NCBI GenBank assembly: GCA_035691285.1
Contig: DASSJI010000080.1
Span: forward strand, 1 to 8,683
DNA: 8,683 bases
Direction: 5' to 3'
DNA from: DATFEN01 sp035691285
Lineage (GTDB): Bacteria; Acidobacteriota; Vicinamibacteria; Fen-336
Positions 1-6,371 of this stretch are shown piece by piece. Position 1 is the first letter of the stretch; the number at the start of each line of letters is the position of its first letter. The translations under genes and the position numbers were made by a program. Below the pieces are notes generated by a model. The model did no database searches and was not told where the DNA came from. It saw only the letters and a program-made list of their open reading frames with translations.

Positions 1-16
1 GTCTAGCGGGAAGATC

Positions 17-61
17 GGCCGCCGCCACCGGGAAGTCAATCGGGAAATCCTAGGGTTTCCC
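17..61 (-). repeat. Intergenic repeat copy A, possible promoter/operator of a gene beyond the left edge
   Basis: Bases 17-37 match 6372-6392 at 19 of 21 positions with no gap (mismatches only at 28 and 29). A GGGTTT block at 53-58 recurs at 6406-6411 with a 2-nt spacing difference. Read on the minus strand this copy contains TTGACT (39-34), 17 nt, then GATCTT (16-11), a possible but weak -35/-10 pair. It also contains an inverted repeat, GGGAAA (42-47) / TTTCCC (56-61). Copy B ends 25 nt before a start codon in the same orientation, so copy A probably serves a minus-strand gene starting just outside the window. The repeat is seen directly; the regulatory role is inferred. Confidence 0.5.
42..61. 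terminator. Short inverted repeat after the last barrel gene (weak terminator or operator)
   Basis: A 6-bp perfect stem, GGGAAA / TTTCCC, with an 8-nt loop that itself contains CCTAGG, begins 8 bp past the stop codon at 70. There is no T-run on the minus strand after the stem, so it is not a classical Rho-independent terminator. It could slow transcription at the end of the operon. Because it overlaps the intergenic repeat, it may instead be an operator dyad. Confidence 0.25.
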
Positions 62-69
62 CACCTCTT

Positions 70-990
70 TCATTCGGGCAGCCCGAAGTACCAGGTCACG
101 CCCGCGCCGAAGACTTGGCCGTTGTGGGCGTCGCGTCCCCAGACGTACTTCGTGTAGGACGCGAAGAGATCGACCGGCCCTGCGTCGAACGAAAGGCCTC
201 CCGCCACCTGCATCCAACGGACCATTCGAATCTGATCGGCCGCAGCCCGGCGCTCGGGAGTGTTGATCTCGCCCGGCGGGAAGAACGGATCTCCGGTGGG
301 TGAGCCCAGCCTCAGGCCGCCGTGCGTGTGCTGCCAGAGCCAGGCCGCGTGGACGTGGAGGCGGCGGTTGACGCCGTAGCCCACGCCCGCGACGACGTTG
401 CTCCGGTTGACCGAGATCTCGTCGAGCGCTTTCTCGACGAAGGCATAGGTGTAGCTGCCCTGGAGGTTGATCCTGGACAGGAGCCGCAGCCCAGCCGCCA
501 CGCCGACCTGCGCTTCCGTCAATTGCTTCCCGACGACAGCCTCCCCCTTGTAGGGGTAGGCGTGACTGGGCTGACCGAGGCGCACGACCGGCGTGACCGC
601 CCAGGCGTCGTCGCCGAAGCGATACCGGACGCTCGCCGAGAAATCGGCGAACCCCGACTGCCAGCAGCGGCAGAAGTCGACCGGCTGGCCCGAGAGTGGA
701 GGTTCCTTGCCGGTGTATTTCGCGAAGACGTAGGGAATCCCGAGGGTGGCGGCGAGCCGATCGGTGACGCCGTACTCGACCTCCAGGAGGCCGCTCGTCG
801 TGACGCTCTGGCCCGATGCCCGGAAGGTCCCATCGGTCAGCCGGTGGCCCGTGTTGTCGACGTACTGCCAGGCGAGCGTGACGGCGCCGACGCCATCAGG
901 CGGAGTGAAAGCCTGGGCGCGAGCCGGAATCGGAGCCGCCGCCAAGGCCACGGCGAGCGCGCCGGCCGCGCGCAGGCTACGGCGGCTCAC
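70..990 (-). CDS. Outer-membrane beta-barrel-like protein (paralogue 1)
   Basis: 306 aa. A short basic start (residues 1-8), an Ala-rich hydrophobic core and an ARAQA cleavage-like site near residue 26 form a signal peptide. The mature part alternates amphipathic, aromatic- and Gly-rich strands with turns (for example around YVFAKYTG, ASVRYRF, GVTWYFG) and has no cytoplasmic-type helices. This fits an outer-membrane barrel of the broad 'transporter/phenol MetA-degradation-like' kind; the family name is my inference and substrate is unknown. It is roughly two-thirds identical by eye to the protein at 1639-2580, sharing the mature N-terminus AFTPPDGVGA, a CRCW motif (Cys107, Cys109) and the stretch KYVWGRDAHNGQVFG. 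The GTG at 990 is chosen because the signal peptide begins there. GGGAA lies 10 nt upstream, overlapping the stop of the preceding gene, which ends 14 bp away, so coupled translation is likely. The frame stays open to 1560, but that part has Arg/Gly-rich shadow composition. Confidence 0.8.
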   Translation of the reverse strand: MSRRSLRAAGALAVALAAAPIPARAQAFTPPDGVGAVTLAWQYVDNTGHRLTDGTFRASGQSVTTSGLLEVEYGVTDRLAATLGIPYVFAKYTGKEPPLSGQPVDFCRCWQSGFADFSASVRYRFGDDAWAVTPVVRLGQPSHAYPYKGEAVVGKQLTEAQVGVAAGLRLLSRINLQGSYTYAFVEKALDEISVNRSNVVAGVGYGVNRRLHVHAAWLWQHTHGGLRLGSPTGDPFFPPGEINTPERRAAADQIRMVRWMQVAGGLSFDAGPVDLFASYTKYVWGRDAHNGQVFGAGVTWYFGLPE

Positions 991-1004
991 GCGCCGATGA
1001 TTCC

Positions 1005-1535
1005 CTAGCCGCGAGACCGTGCTTCCTTGACGTCCTTGTCGTGCTTCAGGACGGCCTTGTCGATCGCCTCGAGCAGCGAGCCCTCCTTGGGCGGGGCCTT
1101 GACGGCACACGGCGCCTTCGCGCTCGCTTCGGGGGCCTTCGCTGCCTGCTTGGGACAGAAGGTGACCACCACCGGCGCCTCGGGGGTCGTGCCGATCAAC
1201 TCCTCGACGGCGGCCACGACGCTGCTCGCGGCGAGCACGACGTCGAAGCGCCCACCGGCCAGGATCGCCGCGAGCTGCTCGAGCGTCTCCACCGTCGTGA
1301 AGCGGTGGCCCTCGCGCTTCAGCACCTTGTCCACCGGCACGCTCTTCAGCGTCTCCGGGAGACCCGACGCGGGGTTCGCGTAGATCAGGACGTTGGCTGC
1401 TCGGGCGTTCTTCGGCCGCTGATACCGCGTGCCCCGGCCGGACACCAGGAACTTGTCTCCGCATGCCAAGGCTTCCGGACCCATGCAGAATCCCAACGCG
1501 GCGACCAGGCCCGCGAGCCGGATTCGATGACTCAC
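1005..1535 (-). CDS. Exported protein with a degenerate CheY/receiver-like domain
   Basis: 176 aa from a GTG start preceded by a strong AGGGGGA. Residues 1-24 form a signal peptide (basic start, then LAGLVAALGF) ending ALA-Cys25. That could be signal peptidase I cleavage or a weak lipobox. After a CGDKFLVSGRG segment, residues 47-128 follow a receiver-like alternation: strand VLIYANP (48-54), helix, strand HRFTTVE, helix, FDVVLAAS (97-104), helix, APVVVTFCPK (119-128). Receivers normally have acidic residues at the end of strand 1 and an Asp at the position of Ala103; both are absent, while a Lys (128) is kept near the usual lysine position. It therefore probably cannot be phosphorylated in the ordinary way, and it is predicted to lie outside the cytoplasm. 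A Lys/Ala/Pro-rich loop with Cys143 (129-149) precedes the last helix. It sits between two barrel paralogues, suggesting a periplasmic or surface partner. No name is known to me. Confidence 0.75.
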   Translation of the reverse strand: MSHRIRLAGLVAALGFCMGPEALACGDKFLVSGRGTRYQRPKNARAANVLIYANPASGLPETLKSVPVDKVLKREGHRFTTVETLEQLAAILAGGRFDVVLAASSVVAAVEELIGTTPEAPVVVTFCPKQAAKAPEASAKAPCAVKAPPKEGSLLEAIDKAVLKHDKDVKEARSRG

Positions 1536-1540
1536 CGTCT

Positions 1541-1547
1541 TCCCCCT
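1541..1547 (-). promoter_or_regulatory. Shine-Dalgarno fixing the GTG start of the pseudoreceiver gene
   Basis: On the minus strand AGGGGGA stands 5 nt before the GTG at 1535-1533. It decides for this start over the ATG at 1574, which would add 13 residues (including a Cys and Glu-Arg) ahead of the signal peptide. Confidence 0.6.
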
Positions 1548-1638
1548 TTCGGAAATACAAATGATGGGGGTCAAAGTTGGTCGATCAGGCTAGCAGACCG
1601 CAGAGCCTGCCACAAGGGGTACCTGCCCCGAAGCAGCC

Positions 1639-2580
1639 CTACTCAGGCATTCCGAAGTACCAGGTCACGCCGCCGCCGAACACCTGGCCGTTGTGAGCGT
1701 CGCGCCCCCACACGTACTTGGTGTACGAGACGAAGATGTCAACCGGGCCGGCGTCGAACGAGGCTCCGCCCGCGACCTGCATGTAGTGACTCCTGAGAAC
1801 CCGGTCGACCTGGGTCAGGCTCAGCGGAGTGGTGAACTCGCCCGGAAACGGGAACGGGTTCCCCGACGGGGATCCGATCCGCAAGCCGCCGTGGGTGTGC
1901 TGCCCCAGCCATGCGACGCGCAGGTAGACCCGCCGGTTGACGGCGTAGCCGAGATCGGCGAAGAGGTTGCTGCGGTCGATCGAGATATCGTCCAGAGGTT
2001 GCTCGACGAACGCGTAGGTGTAGCCGGCCTGGAGGGTGGCCGCGGGCCACAGGTTCACGAGACGCCACCCGATGAAGACGCCGACCTGCCACTCGGCCAG
2101 CCGCTTCCCGACGACGGCCTCGCCCCTGTAGGGATAGGCGTGGCTGGGCAGGACGAACCTCACGGCCGGAGTGACCGCCCAGGTGTCGCTTCCGAGGCGA
2201 TAGCGCAGGCTCGCCCCGAAGTCCGCGAACTCCGAGTGCCAGCAGCGACACTCGTCGCGAGGCAGGCCCGAGAAGGACGGGCCCTGACCTGTGTACTTCG
2301 CGAAGACGTAGGGAACGCCGAGCGTAGCGGCCAGCCTGCCGCTGATCGCGTACTCCGTTTCCAGGAGCCCGCTCGTGGTGACGCTCTCGTCGCTGAACCC
2401 GGGCTCGAAGTACCCGTCGCTGAACCGATGACCCGTGTTGTCGACGTACTGCCAGGCGAGCGTGATGGCGCCGACGCCGTCCGGCGGTGTGAAGGCCTGG
2501 GCGCGTGCGGATCCGGGGGCCGATGCCAGGACCACGCTGATGATCGCGCAAAGAACGCGGAGGCTGGGGACGCGGCTCAC
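1639..2580 (-). CDS. Outer-membrane beta-barrel-like protein (paralogue 2)
   Basis: 313 aa from a GTG with GGGGG four bases upstream. The signal peptide is residues 1-28 (MSRVPSLRVL, hydrophobic core, SARAQA site). The mature protein starts with the same AFTPPDGVGA as paralogue 1 and aligns with it along its whole length. It differs by a few small indels, for example four extra residues near 60-65 and about three near the LVNLWPA turn. Conserved landmarks are the CRCW motif (Cys111, Cys113), PSHAYPY, QHTHGGLR and the C-terminus GVTWYFGMPE. Amphipathic strand repetition and the signal peptide point to an outer-membrane barrel; pore, transport or adhesion function cannot be told apart. It lies 46 bp downstream of the kinase gene and 103 bp upstream of the pseudoreceiver gene on the same strand, so co-transcription with the kinase is likely. 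The two paralogues probably arose by tandem duplication followed by considerable divergence. Confidence 0.8.
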   Translation of the reverse strand: MSRVPSLRVLCAIISVVLASAPGSARAQAFTPPDGVGAITLAWQYVDNTGHRFSDGYFEPGFSDESVTTSGLLETEYAISGRLAATLGVPYVFAKYTGQGPSFSGLPRDECRCWHSEFADFGASLRYRLGSDTWAVTPAVRFVLPSHAYPYRGEAVVGKRLAEWQVGVFIGWRLVNLWPAATLQAGYTYAFVEQPLDDISIDRSNLFADLGYAVNRRVYLRVAWLGQHTHGGLRIGSPSGNPFPFPGEFTTPLSLTQVDRVLRSHYMQVAGGASFDAGPVDIFVSYTKYVWGRDAHNGQVFGGGVTWYFGMPE

Positions 2581-2584
2581 GGTT

Positions 2585-2590
2585 CCCCCT
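2585..2590 (-). promoter_or_regulatory. Shine-Dalgarno of the second barrel gene
   Basis: Minus-strand AGGGGG lies 4 nt before the GTG at 2580-2578. The same G-run ribosome site plus a GTG-AG start context occurs at the pseudoreceiver gene, which supports both GTG assignments. Confidence 0.55.
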
Positions 2591-2626
2591 TCCCGGAAGT
2601 ACGCCTGGACCGCAACAAGGATTACT

Positions 2627-5038
2627 TCAGGGAACGCCTACCCGCCGGACCATGGCCGCGAATCGAGCGTCGTCCCGGACCCGGTCCCAGGCGTGGTCCA
2701 CCTTCATGTAGAGGAGGCCGGACGATCGCTCCGCGTGAGCTTCCTCCAGCAGGGCGAAGGCTTGCTCGCGCTCGCCGAGTCGGGCATGCAGCCGCGCAAG
2801 GTCCATGGGTGAGACATAGCGCTCTTTCGCGAGAGCCTCGAGGGAGGCCAGCCGCGCCCTGTCGACGACGCCCTCGGCGCGTTCGTAGTCCGCTTCCGAT
2901 CGGGCCCCGGTGAGCGCCCTCACGCCCTCCTCCTCCTGCGTGAGCTCGTAGGCGCTTCGCAGGGCCGCGATCGCACCGCTGATGTCCCCCTGCCGTCTCA
3001 GCACGTCGGCCAGGCCGAAGAGCGGCTGAGGGTTGGAGGGGTCCGCCTCCACGACCTCGCGATAGCGTCGGACCGCCTCCTCGAGGCGGCCTGCGTGCGA
3101 GAGAAAGTCGGCCAGGTTGGTCCCCGACTCGATGTTGCCGGGGTCGGCCTCCAGTGCACGCTCCGTCAAGGCCGCCGCTTCCTCGGGCCGGCCGCGGGCC
3201 CACAGGAACATTGCGAACCCGCGGAAGCCGTCGCCGGTGAACAATCGGGGGTCGTTCATCACCGCCCGATATTCGCGCTCGGCTCCAGCCCAGTCCCAGT
3301 CCTTGACGAAGCGCTGCGTGGCTTGCGCGGCCCGCACCCGGACGTTGTCGGGGTCGATCTCGCGGGCGCGGCGCAAGGCCTCGTCGGCCTGCGGCCAGAC
3401 CTCGGCCGGCCGTGTCCAGGCGAGGCTTCGCAGATAGGCTCCCCAGAGAAGGAGATGCGCCTCCAGGAACCGCGGATCCTTCTCGATGGCTTGTTGAACG
3501 AGGCGTCTTGCTTCGATGTCGTCTTCCTCGGCTTCCCCGGCGAACCTGTGGCGGGCTCGCAGATAGAGATCGTAGGCCTGGGCGTTCTCGGTGCCGTGGC
3601 GGCGCAGGCTCTGCTCGTCGGCTCCCGACAGGCGGAGCCTCAGTCCGGAGGCGATCCCCAGCGCGAGGCTGTCTCCGACGCTCATCATGTCCGTCACGGG
3701 CCGGTCGTACCGGTCGCCCCAGAGTCGGGCGCCGGTCTCGATCTCGACGAGCTCCGCGGAGATCGCGACGCGGTCGCCCTTGCGGGCGACGGTGCCGGTG
3801 AGGACCGCTCCCACGCCGAGCTTGCGCCCGGCCTCCAGCGGGTCGGTGGCTCCTTTGAAACGGAACACGGTCGAGCGCGCCATGACCCGGAGGGACGGAA
3901 CCTGGGACATCTGGTCGATGAGGCTCTCCGTGAGCCCGTCACTGAGATACTCGGCCTCCGCCTCCTGGCTCGCGTTCTCGAACGGCAGCACCGCCAGGGA
4001 CTGGATCCGGCTTCGCGAGACGTAGTGGCGCGTCGCCCAGGTCGCGACGAGCGCGAGGCCCAGGGCGGCGCCGACGAAGAGCACGCCGCGCCGGAGCCGG
4101 AGGAGCGCCAGGCGTTCGAGCGGCGGCGCGATGTCCGTCTCGGTCGGACCTCCGACCGCACCCGTCGCTCCCGTGGCGATCGCCTCCAGCGCAGAAGCGA
4201 GCTCGCGCGTCGAGGCGAACCGGTCCTCCGGCCGCTTCGCGAGACAGGTGTTGACCAGCCGTTGCAGCGGCTCCGGAATTCCCGGCCGGAGCGACGACAG
4301 CGGCGCGGGCTCGTCGCGGATGATGGCGGCGAGCGTTTCGACGGAGGACGATCCTTCGAAGGCCCGCCGTCCGGTGAGCATCTCGTACGCGATGAGCCCG
4401 AAGCTGAACTGATCGGAGTGGAAGTCCACCCGCCGGCCCATGGCCTGCTCGGGGGACATGTAGCCGGCGGTCCCGAGGATCGCGCCCTCCTGCGTGGCTT
4501 CGCGCGGAGGCGAGGCCATCGTGTCGGCCTGCGACACCTGGCTCTCCGGTGCGTCGCCGAGGGTCTGCCGGGCCAGGCCGAAGTCGAGGATCTTGCAGCG
4601 TCCCTCCGCCGTGAGCATGATGTTGCTCGGCTTCAGGTCGCGATGAACGACTCCCTTCGCATGCGCCACCGCCAGCCCGTCGGCGATCTGCCGGGCGATG
4701 GCGAGCGCTTCCCGCATCGGGAGCGGTCCTGCGTCGATCGCGCTCCGCAGCGTCTGTCCCTCCACCCACTCCATCGCGATCCAGGGGATCCCGTCGGCGT
4801 CGCCCACGTCGTACACGGTCACGATGGCCGGATGGTTCAGGGCCGATGCCGCCCGGGCCTCGATCTCGAAGCGGCGGCGGAAGGCGGGATCTCCGAGGCG
4901 CGCCGGCGAGATGACCTTGAGGGCGACGTCGCGGCCGAGCCGCGTGTCGCGGCCGCGGTAGACCTCTCCCATGCCGCCGCTCCCCAGGAGGGCCTGGATC
5001 GCGTAGGGGCCGAGGCGTTCTCCGGGCGCGAGCGCCAT
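2627..5038 (-). CDS. Membrane Ser/Thr protein kinase with TolB-like and TPR sensor region
   Basis: 803 aa. Residues 11-285 are a complete Hanks-type kinase: glycine loop GSGGMGEV (19-26), Lys41 in VALK, HRDLKPSN (132-139), DFG (152-154), GTAGYMSPEQ (189-198) and the SDQFSFG segment (208-214). All catalytic residues are present, so it should be active. The loop between DFG and SPE is long and rich in Ser/Thr, with several possible autophosphorylation sites. One hydrophobic helix at about 318-336, after Arg-rich residues, anchors it in the inner membrane. The distal part, predicted outside the cytoplasm, has a TolB-N/FlgO-like segment (about 346-446, beginning SLAVLPFENAS), then TPR-type helical repeats (about 490-700) and a helical C-terminus. 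The ATG at 5038 is chosen because the kinase domain begins within ten residues; the reading frame continues upstream to 5215 but overlaps the divergent regulator. No clear ribosome site precedes it. It heads the run of envelope genes to its left and faces the FHA regulator. Confidence 0.93.
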   Translation of the reverse strand: MALAPGERLGPYAIQALLGSGGMGEVYRGRDTRLGRDVALKVISPARLGDPAFRRRFEIEARAASALNHPAIVTVYDVGDADGIPWIAMEWVEGQTLRSAIDAGPLPMREALAIARQIADGLAVAHAKGVVHRDLKPSNIMLTAEGRCKILDFGLARQTLGDAPESQVSQADTMASPPREATQEGAILGTAGYMSPEQAMGRRVDFHSDQFSFGLIAYEMLTGRRAFEGSSSVETLAAIIRDEPAPLSSLRPGIPEPLQRLVNTCLAKRPEDRFASTRELASALEAIATGATGAVGGPTETDIAPPLERLALLRLRRGVLFVGAALGLALVATWATRHYVSRSRIQSLAVLPFENASQEAEAEYLSDGLTESLIDQMSQVPSLRVMARSTVFRFKGATDPLEAGRKLGVGAVLTGTVARKGDRVAISAELVEIETGARLWGDRYDRPVTDMMSVGDSLALGIASGLRLRLSGADEQSLRRHGTENAQAYDLYLRARHRFAGEAEEDDIEARRLVQQAIEKDPRFLEAHLLLWGAYLRSLAWTRPAEVWPQADEALRRAREIDPDNVRVRAAQATQRFVKDWDWAGAEREYRAVMNDPRLFTGDGFRGFAMFLWARGRPEEAAALTERALEADPGNIESGTNLADFLSHAGRLEEAVRRYREVVEADPSNPQPLFGLADVLRRQGDISGAIAALRSAYELTQEEEGVRALTGARSEADYERAEGVVDRARLASLEALAKERYVSPMDLARLHARLGEREQAFALLEEAHAERSSGLLYMKVDHAWDRVRDDARFAAMVRRVGVP

Positions 5039-5060
5039 GAGCGGGCGCGGGAATGATCTC
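5039..5060. promoter_or_regulatory. Very short divergent junction between kinase and wHTH-FHA regulator
   Basis: Only 22 bp separate the two preferred start codons, too little for two promoters. At least one promoter, probably both, must lie inside the neighbouring coding sequence. Both 5036-5039 and 5060-5063 read CATG, so each site offers an ATG on both strands. The regulator has GGGA at 5049-5052, 8 nt before its ATG at 5061. No operator dyad is evident. Confidence 0.4.
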
Positions 5061-5711
5061 ATGCGCGTGAGCTTCGGGGAGTTCGTGCTCGACCGCGGGA
5101 CCCGCCATCTCCTGCGCGGCGACGTGATCCGCCATCTCGCGCCGAAGGCCTTCGACCTCCTGGACCTCCTGATCACGCATCGGCCGAACGTGGTCGCCAA
5201 GGAGCGCATCCGCAATCGGCTGTGGGCGGGCGCCTACGTCTCCGATTCGACGCTGGCGACGGTCGTCGCCGAGGTGCGAGCCGCGCTCGACGAGGATGCC
5301 CGGGAGCCGCGTTTCCTTCGGACGCTGCACGGCGTTGGTTATGCGTTCTGCGGGGAGGCGTCCGAAGCAGGGGCCGCGGCGGCGCCGGCGAGCGGCACGA
5401 CGGCCTACCGTCTGATCCTGGAGGACCGCGAGATCACCCTGCGCCCCGGCGAGAACCTGCTGGGCCGCGTCGAGGAGGGCGTCGCCTGGATCGAGGCGCC
5501 CACCGTGTCGCGCCGCCACGCGCGGATCCTCGTCGAGGGCGGGCGGGCGATCCTCGAGGACCTCGGTAGCAAGAATGGGACCTTCGTGCGCGGCCAGCGG
5601 ATCTCCGCTCCGACCACACTCGCGAACGGCGACGTGATCCGGCTGGGGCGGGTCTCCATGAGGGTGCGGATCGTCCGGCCCGACGCGTCGACGGCGACCG
5701 GGGCAGACTGA
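5061..5711 (+). CDS. Winged-helix (OmpR-type) transcriptional regulator with C-terminal FHA domain
   Basis: 216 aa. Residues 3-97 are an OmpR/PhoB-type DNA-binding domain: start strand FGEFVLD, LAPKAFDLLDLL (26-37), a recognition helix around STLATVVAEVRAAL (63-76) and the wing FLRTLHGVGYAF (85-96). An Ala/Gly-rich linker (99-113) follows. Residues 115-205 are a Forkhead-associated domain with its phosphopeptide-binding signatures: GR (135-136), SRRH (150-153) and SKNGTF (170-175). There is no receiver domain, so control should come through phosphothreonine binding rather than Asp phosphorylation. The divergent kinase gene is the obvious source of phosphothreonine. Mycobacterial EmbR, a wHTH-BTAD-FHA factor docking to PknH, is the closest logical precedent; here the BTAD is missing. 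The start at 5061 is preferred over the in-frame ATG at 5037 because it has GGGA at a proper distance and begins at the usual domain edge. Its target promoters are not known. Confidence 0.9.
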   Translation: MRVSFGEFVLDRGTRHLLRGDVIRHLAPKAFDLLDLLITHRPNVVAKERIRNRLWAGAYVSDSTLATVVAEVRAALDEDAREPRFLRTLHGVGYAFCGEASEAGAAAAPASGTTAYRLILEDREITLRPGENLLGRVEEGVAWIEAPTVSRRHARILVEGGRAILEDLGSKNGTFVRGQRISAPTTLANGDVIRLGRVSMRVRIVRPDASTATGAD

Positions 5712-5732
5712 TCCCGGCCGCCGCCGTCGTGT

Positions 5733-6347
5733 TCAGGAGCAGGAGAGGCTCGGGTTGAACGGCCGGAACATCCCCGCGGGATTGTGCGACCACACCCAGA
5801 CGTGCAGGTCGTAGTGCCAGGGCTCCCCGGGAGCGTGGCCGGGCATGGGACCGTCGAATGGCCGGCCGAACAGCTCGGGATGGGGGCCTGGCTCCGCAGG
5901 TGGCGCGGTTCCGAAGTACGGTTGTCCGTCTTGAAAGACGGGCACGACGTACTCCACGGCGACGAGCGCCAGCTCTCCGTCGTTTGGCAGGTAGAGCAGG
6001 ACTTCCGGCTCATCGATGGCGGCCGTGTCGTCCATCCGGGAATGGTTCACGTAGTGGAACCCCATCGTTCCTGCGGGACTGGAGATACAGGGGCTCGCCC
6101 GAACGAAGCCGTCCGCGAGCGCCACCGCTACGTCGTGGTACTGAGCGGTCGCCGCACGCGCCTGCGCGAGCTGCGGCCCCATAGGCGTCCCCAGTGCCCC
6201 CGCCATGGTTTCGAGGCTGGCGCCGCCCTGTGTCGCGTTTGGCTCGCTGCCCGCGGGATTGGACGCGCTGCTACCACAACCGTTGAGCGCCAGCGAGCTC
6301 GCGAAGACGGCAACCAACCCAAAGGAATTGCAGAGGTGACCGGTCAT
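5733..6347 (-). CDS. Conserved putative lipoprotein of unknown function
   Basis: 204 aa. Residues 8-23 are a hydrophobic export segment ending LNGC, so Cys24 is the likely lipidation site; Asn at -2 is off-consensus. A low-complexity Ser/Gly/Ala/Asn linker follows (25-48). The folded part (about 60-204) has a dense pattern of His and aromatic residues: TMGFHYVN (94-101), EPEVLLYLP (113-121), a VEYVVP strand (131-136), LFGRPFDGPMPGH (159-171), EPWHYDLHVWVWSHNP (175-190) and FNPSLSC (197-203). Cys87 and Cys203 could pair as a disulfide in the periplasm. I recall similar conserved hypothetical proteins in Gram-negative bacteria but no assigned activity. The clustered His residues (98, 102, 178, 182, 188) make metal binding conceivable, but this is only inference. 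The ribosome site AAGGAGG is 5 nt before the ATG, the best in the window. Its 3' end is 21 bp from that of the convergent regulator. Confidence 0.85.
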   Translation of the reverse strand: MTGHLCNSFGLVAVFASSLALNGCGSSASNPAGSEPNATQGGASLETMAGALGTPMGPQLAQARAATAQYHDVAVALADGFVRASPCISSPAGTMGFHYVNHSRMDDTAAIDEPEVLLYLPNDGELALVAVEYVVPVFQDGQPYFGTAPPAEPGPHPELFGRPFDGPMPGHAPGEPWHYDLHVWVWSHNPAGMFRPFNPSLSCS

Positions 6348-6352
6348 CCTTC

Positions 6353-6359
6353 CCTCCTT
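6353..6359 (-). promoter_or_regulatory. Strong Shine-Dalgarno of the lipoprotein gene
   Basis: Minus-strand AAGGAGG at ideal 5-nt spacing from the ATG at 6347. It is the strongest ribosome site in the window and suggests high translation of the lipoprotein. Confidence 0.75.
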
Positions 6360-6371
6360 GGGCCGAAGCTA

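Noticed and set aside
991..1560. 190-codon upstream extension of the barrel gene at 70-990
   Set aside because: It overlaps the pseudoreceiver gene in another frame, is Arg/Gly/Pro-rich, and would bury the obvious signal peptide in the middle of the protein.
1616..1629. GGGG/CCCC inverted repeat just after the second barrel gene as a terminator
   Set aside because: It has only four pairs and no T-run, and such matches are expected often in DNA this GC-rich.
1693..2913. 406-codon plus-strand open frame across the barrel gene and the end of the kinase gene
   Set aside because: It spans two real genes and their gap on the other strand, and its composition is shadow-like with no recognisable fold.
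3095..5056. 653-codon plus-strand open frame opposite the kinase gene
   Set aside because: Its translation is Arg/Gly/Val/Asp-rich without any domain, while the opposite strand encodes a complete kinase-TPR protein. It is a GC-bias antisense shadow.
5039..5215. 59-residue N-terminal extension of the kinase
   Set aside because: It is Arg-rich, antisense to the DNA-binding domain of the regulator, and not needed for the kinase fold that begins right after the ATG at 5038.
3939..5519. 526-codon minus-strand frame overlapping kinase and regulator
   Set aside because: It covers both real genes in the wrong frame, and its sequence is Arg/Gly/Ala-rich low complexity.
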